Positions 34,628 to 47,645 of a stretch of DNA of 64,000 nt are shown here, in pieces. The position numbers were made by a program, and so were the translations under genes. Each line of letters starts with the position of its first letter. The first letter of the stretch is position 1. Source of the stretch: Balanoglossus misakiensis (taxonomy: Eukaryota > Hemichordata); assembly GCA_040954595.2 (NCBI GenBank), contig CM082579.2, positions 12,090,001 to 12,154,000 on the forward strand. Reading direction: 5' to 3'. A model generated the notes under the pieces. The model did not search any database and had not been told where the DNA came from. It saw only the letters and a program-made list of their open reading frames with translations.

Positions 34628-35931
34628 TCACTTTCTCTCCATGCAGTCTCTAGCAAAATGTCCGGGTTTGCCACACACGTAACATTTACCGTTACCGCGG
34701 GTGTGTGGTTTCATTCCTTGATGGCCGCCTCTGTACGATCCTCTGCCATACGGCCTGGCATATGGGACGAATCGAGGGGTCTTACTCAAGAACTTGTGTA
34801 CTTTTGACGCGATATCTTCTTCCTCTTTGCTCCCCAGCAGAAGGACAATGAGGCGCCCAGCCTCCTCCCGGAAGTCGCTCGCTTCAAATTGAGACAACAC
34901 CGCCCTGTATCTATCCAGTTTCGGGTGGGCCTTGGCCGTCACTTTATCCACCGGGGCTTGTAGCGCGTTGACCAACTGCCGTCTCGAGGTGACCGTGGTA
35001 TTGTGTGCCAGATCCATCACCTTTTGTAGGGCTTTGTCCACCGAGGCTTCCCCAGCCGTACTCTCCAACATCTGGAGCTTGTGGTTCATTTCCGCCAGCT
35101 GCTCCTTCACCTGCAATACCTAAATATACAGACAACATAGCCATGTTCACAATGACGAAAGCCTTGCTCCCAAAAACGGTATTTACAAGTCTGCTCGCTT
35201 GCTTCAATTATTTGGACGAGCCACCTTGCTCCCAAAAACGGTTGAAAGAATTTACAATCCTGCTCGCTTGCTTCAATTATTTGGACAAGCCTCCTTGCTC
35301 CAAAAAACGGTTGAAAAAAATTTACAAGCCTGCTCGCTTGCTTCAATTATTTGGAACACCACCTTGCTCAAAATAATGGTCGACGCTATTCGCAAGCCTA
35401 CTCGCTTGTTTCACGCTCACACGTGTGGAAACATTGAATAAGAGCCTACGCGCTCGTTTTCACGCAATCTACATCGGAAAGAAAACTCACGATACTGGCT
35501 CACCAACCAGTTACATGGTACCATACAAAAGAAGGTAACATCTTGGTAATAATGACAAAAGAAATGAAATAACTCGAAGCAAAGCACAAGGCGTCCACAC
35601 AAATCTAATTAAAGAAACTGACGGGGATGTCCAGGTGTGGAATGTTGCTGGATAAAACCTGTACTCAAAGTAACTCAAAATACATGCAAAGAATGGGAAC
35701 ACAGAGAAAGCAGCGTACCTCATTTTGACCCGTTTGTTCTCCTGGTAAACCCGGAGCGTCTTGCTGGCTTTGTCCCGCACCCTGCGTGGAGTCTAACGAA
35801 CTGTGAGTTGCCGCACTTGCAGGTGCTACTGGGCGGTGTGCTGAGACGAACGCTGCTGCCGCCGTAGCAGTGGACTGGCTATCCATGGACCGCTGCCTTG
35901 GTAGATTTGGTTGTGCTGCCTGCGTGTCCAT
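34628..35931 (-). CDS. Two-exon gag-like protein with CCHC zinc knuckle
   Basis: Exon 1 (35931-35719) encodes 71 residues rich in A, Q and S. Exon 2 (35119-34628) joins in phase 0 and gives about 234 residues in total. Exon 2 begins with a likely coiled coil (QVKEQLAEMNHKLQMLESTA), then a helical region, an RG-rich stretch (YGRGSYRGGHQG) and a single C-x2-C-x4-H-x4-C knuckle (CYVCGKPGHFARDC) just before the stop. This is the layout of a retroelement gag or of a domesticated gag-like RNA-binding protein. No reverse transcriptase or integrase follows in the same orientation for over 3 kb, and a TATA box precedes it. Both possibilities stay open. The intron carries a ~70-bp tandem repeat. Confidence 0.6.
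35158..35415. repeat. ~70-bp tandem repeat in the intron of the CCHC gene
   Basis: Units start at 35186, 35255, 35325 and 35393 (CAAGYCTGCTCGCTTGCTTC, then ATTATTTGGA and CCTTGCTCCAAAAAACGG). A partial unit lies on the left and divergence increases rightward. Confidence 0.85.
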
Positions 35932-36006
35932 CGTGGATAAGTATTGGCTGCCTTGTCCAACTCCGCGGTTGAATGGTAGTGACAGCGTTTTTTACCCGGT
36001 CCGGCC

Positions 36007-36014
36007 CTTATATA
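36007..36014 (-). promoter_or_regulatory. TATA box of the CCHC gag-like gene
   Basis: On the minus strand the sequence is CCCTATATAAGGGCCGG (36017-36001). The ATG at 35931 lies about 75 bp downstream, so a start near 35980 leaves a 5' UTR of about 50 nt. Confidence 0.55.
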
Positions 36015-36074
36015 GGGTTCTCATGAATATTCAGTAGGTGATTAGCATATGCGGATGTTTTTCGCATCGTGCTT

Positions 36075-37002
36075 CGGTTTTAAATAGGTCAAAATGCAGA
36101 AACTCAACAACTACTGGTCAGATTGATTTGAAAATTGATATACATGTACCTTATGTCAACCTCATACAGTCATGTGTGTTTTGAGCTAATATTATGAATT
36201 TTCTATTTTTTATGCATTTTTTGTCTTTTTCCACATTATTGGTAAAACATCTTCATTTCTGAAAGTGATAGGCATTTTTCTTTGAAATTTAGTATAAAGC
36301 TTCCTATAGGTGGTCTGAGTTACCACAGTGTTGTTCAAATTGCTGCAAAATTTGCATATTGATTATTTTGAGCGATATTTGCCATTTTTGGTCAAAAATC
36401 TTTTTCTCTAAAACCACATGTCAGACTGCTTTGCAATTTGGTAGGCATGTTCCTAGGGGTAACCCAAGTAGGGAAATTTTTGCAATTTTGTGAAACCTTT
36501 TTTTCAGAGTTTGCAAACCTTTTTTTTCTCTGAAACCCCTTGTCACATTGCATTGAACTTTGGCAGGCATGTTTCTTGTGGTGATTGAAGTTATTGATAT
36601 TGTACAATTTTGGTGATATTTACATATTTGTGTTTTTGCCACTTCTGAACAAATATGTTCTGTGAAACTGCTTGTTGGATTGCTTTGAAAATTTTTTTTT
36701 CTGATTGCTTTGGAATTTCTGATATAATTTCATAACACATACATGTGCAGCTTTTATTCAATTCTGATATCATAAATATTCAATATTTAGTAAGTTTTGT
36801 GTAAGTTTCTTTGTGTTTGGTTATCAAATCTTCTCCTAAACCAATTGTCCAGTTGCTTTGAAAGTTAGTGTTTACAAGGAGTGTTACCCCCAACTTAGAC
36901 ATGTTTACATAACACTTAAATTTTACCAGTAATAGGCCACCTGTTGCAGAGACCACCAGCTAATACATGTTTAATTACCAGTGACAGGATAGTGAGCATC
37001 TT

Positions 37003-37040
<38 letters not shown>

Positions 37041-37270
37041 TGTCTGTCTGTCTGTGCCCGGGCTGACTGAAAGAAGTTGCTTTTCATATGTGTTTGTACA
37101 GACAATTTTTGGTCAAAAATATTTTTTTCTCACATTGCTTGTAAGACTGCCATGACACATGACAGTTTATTGGGCATGTTCCTTGTTAATTTTTCTACAT
37201 TCCATATATCTATATGGTTAAATCATATCTGATTGCAATGTCACCTGTAATTTTTATTCTGGTGTATCCC
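36075..37270 (+). repeat. Dispersed non-coding repeat family, copy 3 (longest)
   Basis: Colinear with 5670-6240 (from CTCAACAACTACTGG to TTCTGGTGTATCC) but extended by repeated 'ttctc..aaccncttgtc..attgctttgaaatttgg..gcatgtt' modules and a (TG)n(TCTG)n microsatellite at 37005-37054. The internal modules recur every 100-150 bp. Confidence 0.6.
37005..37054. repeat. (TG)n/(TCTG)n microsatellite
   Basis: About seventeen TG dinucleotides followed by four TCTG units. Confidence 0.9.
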
Positions 37271-38524
37271 TATATCTGCGTAATGCTTTCTTCCGTGAAT
37301 CTTCAGCCAGGTAGATCTCAGAAACCGCTGCACCTGCGCTGACTATTGGCCAGTGTGCACCATTGGACCAAAATAAAAAATGAAATTTTGGGGTCACCTT
37401 TGTCACCTGCTTAACCCTTTAATTATGTGCATACCTAATTCCAGACTTACCAATAGGGCTAGACATTTGGTTTTTGTTGGACATGGACAAGTATGGGGTC
37501 CAAATTTTTGTCCAAGTTTTGGGTGACCTCAGTTGACCTTTGACAAATAGCAATATTTGTTGATTCATGTAACTCAAGCAAATAGAATTTTGAGACTTTC
37601 ATCCTTCCAATCACGTTTCTTTCCACAATGTTATAGCGATACAATCACCTAAAGCTCATTAATACTTGCACTATGCATGTATGTGACCCCCCCTCATCTT
37701 GGCAGAGAACCACACAAACTTGCAACCCTATAAAAATAAACAAGGAAAATGTCAATTCTGGTTCATCAATTATCGAGATATGTTCCAAATAAATGTTACA
37801 ATACTAGAATTACGTCTGCTCCTTAAGTGACTTCACAAATAAAAAAAAATTCAAGCACAGATTATGGTACATACGTCAGGTTGTGTTCATTCCTGGTAGA
37901 CTGTGCGCACTGTAATTCTTGTTTGGCAGAATTTGAAATGAAATTGTGTGAACCAAACCTGTACATCACAGAGGTCTGTCACAGATTTCCGTTACTTTTT
38001 GGGCAGGTCTTCTTTGACGATTAAATAAATACTTCGCATGGTAGTGACAATAGCATCTTTCACTACATTGTATGCAGTTGCTGTGGCTCTTGGCATATCT
38101 TCATGTCTCCACTGTTTCTTGATGACTCTGCAAATCTGTGTCCCGCACTCTGTTCATGTTTGACAAAATCACCTGCTTTAGGGGTGCTAGTTTTTATCTC
38201 AGTTGTGTAAACGAATTGCTTCTCCGAAACTTGATGCACAAATCACACATAAAAAACTGTTTCTAAAATCGCAACCAGCTAAATTGTCATAACCATTTGG
38301 GCTTGTTGTTGTTTGCTATGTCTATCCTTTGATTTTTTGTGGTCAACAGCTCCCAAAAGGTCAGCCAAACTTTGCTTCACTGAAGCGATATTATCTCAAT
38401 TCACTTTCTTATTGGCATGGTAAACTGAATGAAATTGTTTTTCACCATTTGTCATTTTTACCACATTTTGTGAATGCAGTGAGTGCTAGTGCGATCCCTG
38501 ATATTTGAACTTGAAGATAATTAC
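37271..38524. other. Intergenic; start holds a relative of the 49.9-51.1 kb repeat
   Basis: 37300-37560 shares 'agatctcagaaaccgctgca', 'aattatgtgcatacctaatt' and 'tgacctttgaca' with the repeat at 49900-51080. The remainder shows nothing recognisable. Confidence 0.4.
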
Positions 38525-38690
38525 ATATAATCCCATGATAGTTTTCTTTGTTTGATGTCATCATATAATTATACGAGTGGTTTTCGGGGAGCCGTGCAAC
38601 TTTGAGCTGTAGGCGAGAAGTTGTACGCATCCACGAAAACCACTAGTGTACGCAGACATTAAACAAACAAAAAATATCATGGGATTATAT
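38525..38690. mobile_element. Fold-back MITE-like element
   Basis: Left end ATATAATCCCATGATA...TTTCTTTGTTTGATGTC mirrors right end GACATTAAACAAACAAA...TATCATGGGATTATAT. Inner arms GAGTGGTTTTCG and CGAAAACCACT also pair. 166 bp, non-coding. Confidence 0.6.
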
Positions 38691-39583
38691 ATATATCACA
38701 TGAACAGTCTTGTTATTTTTCGTTAGAAGAGGCAGGAATAAAAAAAATTAGTATCTTGCTAAAATATTGGAGTGGCCTTGTATTTTTAGTGGGATATTTT
38801 TCAGAGGCGCAAGGATCTGTAGCCCACATGAGATATGCAAAAGACAGAAGCTGTTCATTCATAAAATCTTCCAGCAAGTCGTGGCATTGCATTGAGCTCA
38901 GTTCGCCTGCAAAGTCATGCCGCCAGTTGCATTTTTATTGGGGTAAATGATGTACTTCATGTAAAAGTTTATAAAAAATAAACCACACTGCCATGTATCC
39001 CAAAAGCAGTAATATGACAGGATTTTAAAAATAAGTCTAAGGAACTGTTGCATTTGCGTTGTTGCGGAGGTCAAGTCAGTGTGGTCGGTCGGTGTTTCCG
39101 CAGAAATACAAAATACATGTATCGTGGCGACACAATCTCAGCCTGGGACCAAGTTATACAAATCTTATCGATTCTTCAACAACGTTATTACTGTGACTTG
39201 TTTATACGTCTTGTACAATACCATGACTGGTGGAATATAGAATTTCAGTCCTAACGTGCTGAACTGGCTTAAAACCATCCAGCCTTGCTGAGACCGGACT
39301 GAACTGTGGCGCTTGTTGGAAATAGTTCCGGTTGATGATGTAGATGGATTTTTTTCTGTCCTGGTCTACATCACAAAGGTGTAAATCATGGGTCAGTTTA
39401 TGTGATAAAGATACATGTTAACTGCATTTGAAGTGTCTCTTACCCATTATTTTCAACTTTCTTTTCTTCCAGGAGGAACTTTCCGTAAAATCTGACAAGA
39501 CTACAGTGGGTCAAAGTTGAGGATTACTGAAATGGATGTACATTACTACTGTTACTACAACTGATCATTGAGAGGGAAGTATT
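38691..39583. other. Unresolved non-coding stretch with isolated splice-like sites
   Basis: An AG acceptor at 38806 and a donor near 38941 bound an open 46-codon segment of no known type. Another acceptor (TTTTCTTCCAG, 39475) opens EELSVKSDKTTVGQS and stops. Either could be an exon; I cannot decide. Confidence 0.25.
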
Positions 39584-42500
39584 ATGTTTTATTTATTCAT
39601 ACTGTGTATTTTATTCTTTTGCCTGAAAGTGTACAGCATAAGACAGGATGATTCAGGATTGCCGCAAAACATGGTAAGCATCTGCTATTAATGCTATTCA
39701 GTTTGGGTGTTTTTCCATGATGTTGAAATGCAAATTTGTCATAAGGATGGTGTCAATCTGTGCATGAAATGATTATTGAGAACTGTATAATGCATAGATC
39801 AAAGAGTAACTTCCACTGAACACCAGTGCATTGGGTTTTGTCATCATAAAGGTATGATTGTAGTTTGCAGAATGGAGGGTGATTTAAGACAGAACATTTA
39901 ATGAAGAGTGATTCAGGGACAGGGCTAACAGTATCAGGTGTATGAAAATTATAATGTTGGGGTTTTGCAGGCTAAGGTATGATAAAGTTTCAAAATACAT
40001 ATAAAACAAGAATATCCCTTGTATAAATGATTCAGTACAAATATGATAGGTAATAATAATGTGCACAATGATGATGATGATAATAAGATGAGATGATGAT
40101 GATAAAAATGTAAATATTTAAAATGACGATGATGATGATGGTGATGTTGATGGTTATGTTATAATAATTAAGTAATAGTAATGATGATGATGAATACTGC
40201 TGCTGGTGATGATGATCATACTACATGTACTTTATAGCTGTGTAAGAAGGACACTATTAATAGTTTCTGAATATTGTATGTAATCATGGTATTGTCAGAT
40301 TTAAATGGATCTTTTGGATACTTCGAGATGAAAAGGCTGGAAAATGAATATGTTTCGAATTGTACAGGTGGTGATTATTTGATTCTTAATGGTCTTTATT
40401 TAATCCAGATTAATTGCAATAATATTGTCCTGTTAGACTTGGCACTGTGGTTGGAGTGGTATAAAGTAACAGAACAATAATGTTAGTGAAGGTTTAATTT
40501 AACCATAAAAATAACACAGAGATGTATTTTCATCTAAACAGTCAACCGCATTCATCTTAAATATTCATCAGAATAGGTAGCCTAAACACTATGCATAGTT
40601 GATATTGCATACTTTGTGATTCTGTGTACAGAGTTTTGTGAGACAGATGATCCTGTGGACAAATTAAAGTAAGATGAGCCCAGTACATAGAGCTGTTGGT
40701 GAAAACATTTATGACTGGTGTATGTATATAAACATCATTGACATAGCTGTTATTGTTAATTAAATACAGTTTTCTTTTTTTTCTAGGAATGTGCATCTTA
40801 TGATTCCCAGTTCTTCTATCATTTTAATGTTGCTTGATATGTGCATACATATCCTGTACTTGTGCTAATTTTTACACTGTAATGCAATGACATTGCAGTT
40901 AGATTGACTTTGGTATTTAACATTTTTTTGTATAATATTCCATTTCAGCATCTAAGTAATAACCATATTTAAATCAGAATACATACATTTCTTTTTACTT
41001 GAATCTGATTACAGGTGATATGCTTGATTGCTGATGCTTCATTATGGCATCATAACAAAAGATGTCATTTGCACATGCACTTACTGTTATGTGTATAGTA
41101 CTAGTTGTTTTGCTGAGATTGTCTGAAAACTCATGTTTGTAATGCAATGACTCTGCAGTTATATAGACTGTGGAATTAATGTGTTTTTGTATAATATTCC
41201 ATGTGGTTGTCCCCATTCTGACCTGGCCAGTCAGATATGGGGATGTTATTACATACCTTGCACTCACAAACATGACATACTACATACCATGCACTCACAA
41301 ACATGATGTAACCACTCACACAGAGTGGTGATTAGTATAAGTTTCTGATTTTTCAAACTTGTATATTTTTGATCACATTTGTATTGGATGCATGATTTCA
41401 TTCCAGATTATTAAATAAACATTGCATAATATAAGATTTGTATTTCAGATGTGTACCCATGTATTTTATTGTGTTTCATACCATCCAGTCAATTTCACCA
41501 ACAGCTCTTTGTCTCTCCCCCCCCCCTTTCATCAATTAAGTGAGCACTCATTTTGTATCGGAAAGCAATTTACATAGCTCTTGTTTTGAGAATTGCAGTA
41601 ATTTAGTAAATCAGCATTGAGAATTACTGGTATATAATGTCAGCTATGCATAATAATAATAATTACCATTTGAAAGTTTAATTTTAGTAATATTACAATA
41701 TTCTTGGACTTACAAATTTATGTACTGATAATAATAAACTTATAATATTTAATTAAGAGTATAATACAGCTAGTTTAATAAATGAGAGACTATGGACTTT
41801 GTAGAATGTCATTGGTTAAAAGTTTCTGATTTTCATGGGTCATCTAATATTTTGATTTTATTCCTGTAATGTTTTGATTGTGGTGGCAGTTTTGATGTTA
41901 ATTGTTAATTCTATTTGTTTATTCATGGTGATGAGGTTGATGGTTTTTACTGATTTTGATGGCGGTCATGATGATGATGATGATGATGCTAAAAATAACA
42001 ACAGTAATAATCATTAAGATGATGATGATAATAATTAAACAATTAACGACTTATTCTGCAGTTTGTATGGATAATAGGTCAAGTTGCCTCAGTCAAAAAG
42101 CAAAATTTAGTAATTATGTATGATGATATTAGGGGATAACTACTGAAATTAATAGTTTTTACAATTTTGAGGAGTGTGTAGTTTTCTTGAACTCGTAAAT
42201 TGAGAGATGATTTTCTAGTGGGAACTAAAACTTGTAAGTGGTATAATATAGCAATTAAATAATATGTAGAAATGGGGTAACTGCATATTAATTTGTTGAT
42301 AATTTGTTGAATTTTTAGTCCCCATGGGACAATGTAATTAACAATGATTTGTTAACTGGGTAGTGGTCCATGTTTCCCCTGTGGAAGTAGAGAGTTTTAT
42401 GTTTTCTATGTCTATTTGGTAATTAAGTAAGTTTTAAACACATCCAGTCTGTGATTATGAATTAACATTTATTATTTATTATTTGTTACAGGTGCTGGGG

Positions 42501-43302
42501 TTTGTTAGCCACCAATTTGCAGTCCAGAGCAGTCAGTTACAATTGTCTATTTACACAGTTTTTCTTATTTGTTTCAGATTTCCATGATGCAATACATCCT
42601 CCAGCCCAGACGCCAAAATGGTAACCAGGTAACATGACTCCTGTGGTGTGAGTATGCAAATTTAAATGTGTAGGAGCAGCCCTTGAAGTACAAAATATCT
42701 ATAAACCACAATGAAGATCTGAATGTCACAAAAGGCCAAGTTTTGTCCATACATTCAAGAACAACAGTATAGTGTCTTGTATTGTTCCTGAAGCTTGGAG
42801 CTCATCTGTCCATGGATACATTTTATTGTCGTTTTGTTTGATGCAAAAATACTTATTGACATATTTTTCATCTTTGCAGATTTCTCTCTGATGATTGAAC
42901 ATCTGCCAACCCAGATCTTAATTGCTGTAAACCAGCCAAGCAGATTTCAAAAGGTGACAATTCAAGCTGCAATCATCATTAGTGTGGTGTATGGTACAAT
43001 TATTCTAATATGACAACCACAATTGCAATAAATCTTGGCATATAGACGATGTTCTGTGACATATATATGCTCCCATAGGGTTCAACCTCTGAACATTTAT
43101 ACTTAATTTTGTTTAGCAAGCTTTATTGTAGGAGTACAGGCTAGACTAGCTGCAGCTATTTCCTGACTCCATATTTACCCACCACGTAAGAAGAGTCTTC
43201 TTTACAATATGTACCCTTTTATATTTGGGTAAATAAACATTATTGTTATTATTTATTTTGCAGTTTGGTCTGGTCCTGGTCCTGTCCTGGTCAGTTGGTT
43301 AA
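39584..43302 (+). CDS. Speculative small secreted or single-pass peptide gene (4 exons)
   Basis: ATG at 39584 opens a signal-peptide-like MFYLFILCILFFCLKVYS and ends at a good donor (39673). Acceptor/donor-bounded segments 42578-42620 and 42880-42953 join in phases 0 and 1, and 43264-43302 closes with a hydrophobic FGLVLVLSWSVG and TAA. The total is about 81 residues. Phase agreement across three junctions supports it, but the introns are long, no family is recognised and all exons are very short. It may equally be chance or a non-coding RNA. Confidence 0.18.
40060..40225. repeat. Impure (GAT)n/(GATGAT)n repeats
   Basis: GATGATGAT runs interrupted by ATAATAAG and similar; a related run lies at 41966-41990. 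Confidence 0.75.
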
Positions 43303-43460
43303 ATAATATGCTTCTCGACACAGCTTCTAGATGGAACAGTAACAACAACACTTTATTCAGTCATGTCGTCAGCAACAAGCATCGTGGGACCGTGAACAAT
43401 GACCTGAGACCGTACCATTCCACCACAGGTAAGTATTCTGATAACACCTCCCCTTTTTAG
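43303..43460 (+). repeat. Founder-like single module of the 50-bp minisatellite
   Basis: 43303-43430 contains one unit-like sequence (CACAGCTTCTAGATGGAACA, then GTAACAACAACACTTTATTC, then ATGTCGTCAGCAACAAGC). It is followed by ATCGTGGGACCGTGAACAATGACCTGAGAC and a strong CAG|GTAAGT at 43428-43434. The same left and right flanks bracket the big array (43945 and 47640-47776), so this looks like an unexpanded paralogue of the locus. Confidence 0.7.
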
Positions 43461-43964
43461 GTCCCAGTTGGTTATATGTATATGTATGAATTGCGAGAGG
43501 TATATAGTTGACAAAACCCAAAAGGTGCTGTATTAATTCCCTTTTTGTCACTTGGTTGTAGCATTGACAATTGCTGACACCTGAGCAGGATCTATCTAAT
43601 ATCCATCTCCAGTGAGTAGTTGACCCATGGAAGGTAAGTATTCCTTTCGTCTTAGCGTGAATTTCTTTTTGTTCAGTTTGAGGTTTTATCAAGTTCTTGT
43701 CATGGTCTGTCAGTGCTTCATCCATTAGTGTCTTCGTGTCCATAACACTGAATGTCATCTTCTATTTTTTTTCGACTTCAGTGAGTTCAGGCAATACTTC
43801 ATTTTAAATATGTTAGGTTTGTACATACTCCTCCGTAGCAATTAATGTCTGCGTATCTTGTGTAAAAAAATCATGCTAATCACAAGTTGTTGCTGTCTAT
43901 TAACCTCCCCACACTTCTGTCAACTCTTCTGATGTTATGGGTGGTAGGTTAAAGAATATGCAAA
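43461..43964. other. Spacer between founder module and array
   Basis: A minus-strand frame of 129 codons (43758-43369) crosses into the module and matches nothing known. Confidence 0.3.
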
Positions 43965-46900
43965 GCACACAGCTTCCAGATGGAACAACAACAATGTCAT
44001 CAGCAATAAGCGTCGCACACAGCTTCCAGATGGAACAACAACGATGTCATCAGCAACAAGCGTCGCACACAGCTTCCAGATGGAACAACAACGATGTCAT
44101 CAGCAACAAGCGTCGCACACAGCTTCCAGATGGAACAACAACGATGTCATCAGCAACAAGCGTCGCACACAGCTTCCAGACGGAACAACAACGATGTCAT
44201 CAGCAACAAGCGTCGCACACAGCTTCCAGACGGAACAACAACGATGTCATCAGCAACAAGCGTCGCACACAGCTTCCAGACGGAACAACAACGATGTCAT
44301 CGGCAACAAGCGTCGCACACAGCTTCCAGATGGAACAACAACGATGTCATCAGCAACAAGCGTCGCACACAGCTTCCAGACGGAACAACAACCATGTCGT
44401 CAGCAACAAGCATCGCACACAGCTTCCAGATGGAACAACAACCATGTCATCGGTAACAAGCGTCGCACACAGCTTCCAGATGGAACAACAACCATGTCAT
44501 CAGCAACAAGCGTCGCACACAGCTTCCAGATGGAACAACGATGTCATCGGCAACAAGCGTCGCACACAGCTTCCAGATGGAACAACAACCATGTCATCAG
44601 CAACAAGCGTCGCACACAGCTTCCAGACGGAACAACAACCATGTCGTCAGCAACAAGCATCGCACACAGCTTCCAGATGGAACAACAACGATGTCATCAG
44701 CAACAAGCGTCGCACACAGCTTCCAGATGGAACAACAACGATGTCATCAGCAACAAGTGTCGCACACAGCTTCCAGACGGAACAACAACGATGTCATCGG
44801 CAACAAGTGTCGCACACAGCTTCCAGACGGAACAACAACGATGTCATCGGCAACAAGCGTCGCACACAGCTTCCAGACGGAACAACAACGATGTCATCAG
44901 CAACAAGCGTCGCACACAGCTTCCAGACGGAACAACACCGATGTCATCAGCAACAAGCGTCGCACACAGCTTCCAGATGGAACAACACCGATGTCATCAG
45001 CAACAAGCGTCGCACACAGCTTCCAGATGGAACAACAACGATGTCATCAGCAACAAGCGTCGCACACAGCTTCCAGATGGAACAACAACGATGTCATCAG
45101 CAACAAGCGTCGCACACAGCTTCCAGATGGAACAACAACGATGTCATCAGCAACAAGCGTCGCACACAGCTTCCAGATGGAACAACAACGATGTCATCAG
45201 CAACAAGCGTCGCACACAGCTTCCAGATGGAACAACACCGATGTCATCAGCAACAAGCGTCGCACACAGCTTCCAGACGGAACAACAACGATGTCATCAG
45301 CAACAAGCGTCGCACACAGCTTCCAGATGGAACAACAACGATGTCATCAGCAACAAGCGTCGCACACAGCTTCCAGATGGAACAACACCGATGTCATCAG
45401 CAACAAGCGTCGCACACAGCTTCCAGACGGAACAACAACGATGTCATCAGCAACAAGCGTCGCACACAGCTTCCAGACGGAACAACAACGATGTCATCAG
45501 CAACAAGCGTCGCACACAGCTTCCAGACGGAACAACAACGATGTCATCAGCAACAAGCGTCGCACACAGCTTCCAGACGGAACAACACCGATGTCATCAG
45601 CAACAAGCGTCGCACACAGCTTCCAGATGGAACAACCATGTCGTCAGCAACAAGCATCGCACACAGCTTCCAGATGGAACAACAACCATGTCATCGGTAA
45701 CAAGCGTCGCACACAGCTTCCAGATGGAACAGTAACAACAACAACCATGTCGTCAGCAACAAGCATCGCACACAGCTTCCAGATGGAACAACAACCATGT
45801 CATCGGTTACAAGCGTCGCACACAGCTTCCAGATGGAACAACGATGTCATCGGTAACAAGCGTCGCACACAGCTTCCAGATGGAACAACAACCATGTCAT
45901 CGGTAACAAGCGTCGCACACAGCTTCCAGACGGAACAACAACGATGTCATCGGTTACAAGCGTCGCACACAGCTTCCAGATGGAACAACGATGTCATCGG
46001 TAACAAGCGTCGCACACAGCTTCCAGATGGAACAACAACCATGTCATCGGTTACAAGCGTCGCACACAGCTTCCAGATGGAACAACAACCATGTCATCGG
46101 TTACAAGCGTCGCACACAGCTTCCAGATGGAACAACGATGTCATCGGTAACAAGCGTCGCACACAGCTTCCAGATGGAACAACAACCATGTCATCGGTAA
46201 CAAGCGTCGCACACAGCTTCCAGACGGAACAACAACCATGTCATCGGTTACAAGCGTCGCACACAGCTTCCAGATGGAACAACGATGTCATCGGTAACAA
46301 GCGTCGCACACAGCTTCCAGATGGAACAACAACCATGTCATCGGTAACAAGCGTCGCACACAGCTTCCAGACGGAACAACAACCATGTCATCGGTTACAA
46401 GCGTCGCACACAGCTTCCAGATGGAACAACGATGTCATCGGTAACAAGCGTCGCACACAGCTTCCAGATGGAACAACAACCATGTCATCGGTAACAAGCG
46501 TCGCACACAGCTTCCAGATGGAACAACAACCATGTCATCGGTAACAAGCGTCACACACAGCTTCCAGATGGAACAACCATGTCGTCAGCAACAAGCATCG
46601 CACACAGCTTCCAGATGGAACAACAACCATGTCATCGGTAACAAGCGTCGCACACAGCTTCCAGATGGAACAACAACCATGTCATCGGTAACAAGCGTCG
46701 CACACAGCTTCCAGATGGAACAACGATGTCATCGGCAACAAGCGTCGCACACAGCTTCCAGATGGAACAACAACCATGTCATCGGTAACAAGCGTCGCAC
46801 ACAGCTTCCAGATGGAACAACAACCATGTCATCAGCAACAAGCGTCGCACACAGCTTCCAGACAGAACAACAACGATGTCATCGGCAACAAGCGTCGCAC

Positions 46901-47645
46901 ACAGCTTCCAGACGGAACAACAACGATGTCATCAGCAACAAGCGTCGCACACAGCTTCCAGACGGAACAACAACGATGTCATCGGCAACAAGCGTCGCAC
47001 ACAGCTTCCAGACGGAACAACAACGATGTCATCGGTAACAAGCGTCGCACACAGCTTCCAGACGGAACAACAACGATGTCATCGGTAACAAGCGTCGCAC
47101 ACAGCTTCCAGACGGAACAACAACGATGTCATCGGCAACAAGCGTCGCACACAGCTTCCAGACGGAACAACAACGATGTCATCGGCAACAAGCGTCGCAC
47201 ACAGCTTCCAGACGGAACAACAACGATGTCATCGGTAACAAGCGTCGCACACAGCTTCCAGACGGAACAACAACGATGTCATCAGCAACAAGCGTCGCAC
47301 ACAGCTTCCAGACGGAACAACAACGATGTCATCAGCAACAAGCGTCGCACACAGCTTCCAGATGGAACAACGATGTCATCGGTAACAAGCGTCGCACACA
47401 GCTTCCAGATGGAACAACAACGATGTCATCAGCAACAAGCGTCGCACACAGCTTCCAGATGGAACAACAACGATGTCATCGGCAACAAGCGTCGCACACA
47501 GCTTCCAGATGGAACAACAACGATGTCATCGGTAACAAGCGTCGCACACAGCTTCCAGACGGAACAACAACGATGTCATCAGCAACAAGCGTCGCACACA
47601 GCTTCCAGATGGAACAACAACCACGTCATCGGCAACAAGCATCAT
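43965..47645 (+). repeat. 50-bp-unit minisatellite, ~73 copies, open in all three forward frames
   Basis: The unit is AGCTTCCAGATGGAACAACA + ACGATGTCATCAGCAACAAG + CGTCGCACAC. Variation is confined to a few sites: GATGG/GACGG, ACG/CCG/CATG, CAGC/CGGC/CGGT, AAC/TTAC, and loss of CAA giving 47-bp units. Fifty is not a multiple of three, so each frame cycles through the same three peptides, and none contains a stop. This produces overlapping 'proteins' of up to 667 codons. I see no start context, domain or codon constraint, so I treat it as a repeat and not as genes. Confidence 0.97.
45836..46500 (+). repeat. 147-bp higher-order repeat inside the minisatellite
   Basis: The short 47-bp unit (GGAACAACGATGTCATCGG) recurs at about 45836, 45983, 46130, 46277 and 46424, each followed by the same pair of 50-bp variants (CGGTAAC then CGGTTAC). 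The period is 47+50+50 = 147 bp, copied four to five times. Confidence 0.8.

Noticed and set aside
30855-35931. One gypsy element spanning the CCHC gene and the RNase H fragment
   Set aside because: The two are 3.4 kb apart with a candidate host promoter and fold-back elements between, and no reverse transcriptase, integrase or LTRs were seen. They may be unrelated relics.
38807-38941. Exon encoding AQGSVAHMRYAKDRSCSF...
   Set aside because: It is bounded by an acceptor and a donor, but it matches no family and does not join any neighbouring exon convincingly.
43965-47645. CRISPR array
   Set aside because: Units are head-to-tail without unique spacers, and the DNA is a eukaryotic chromosome.
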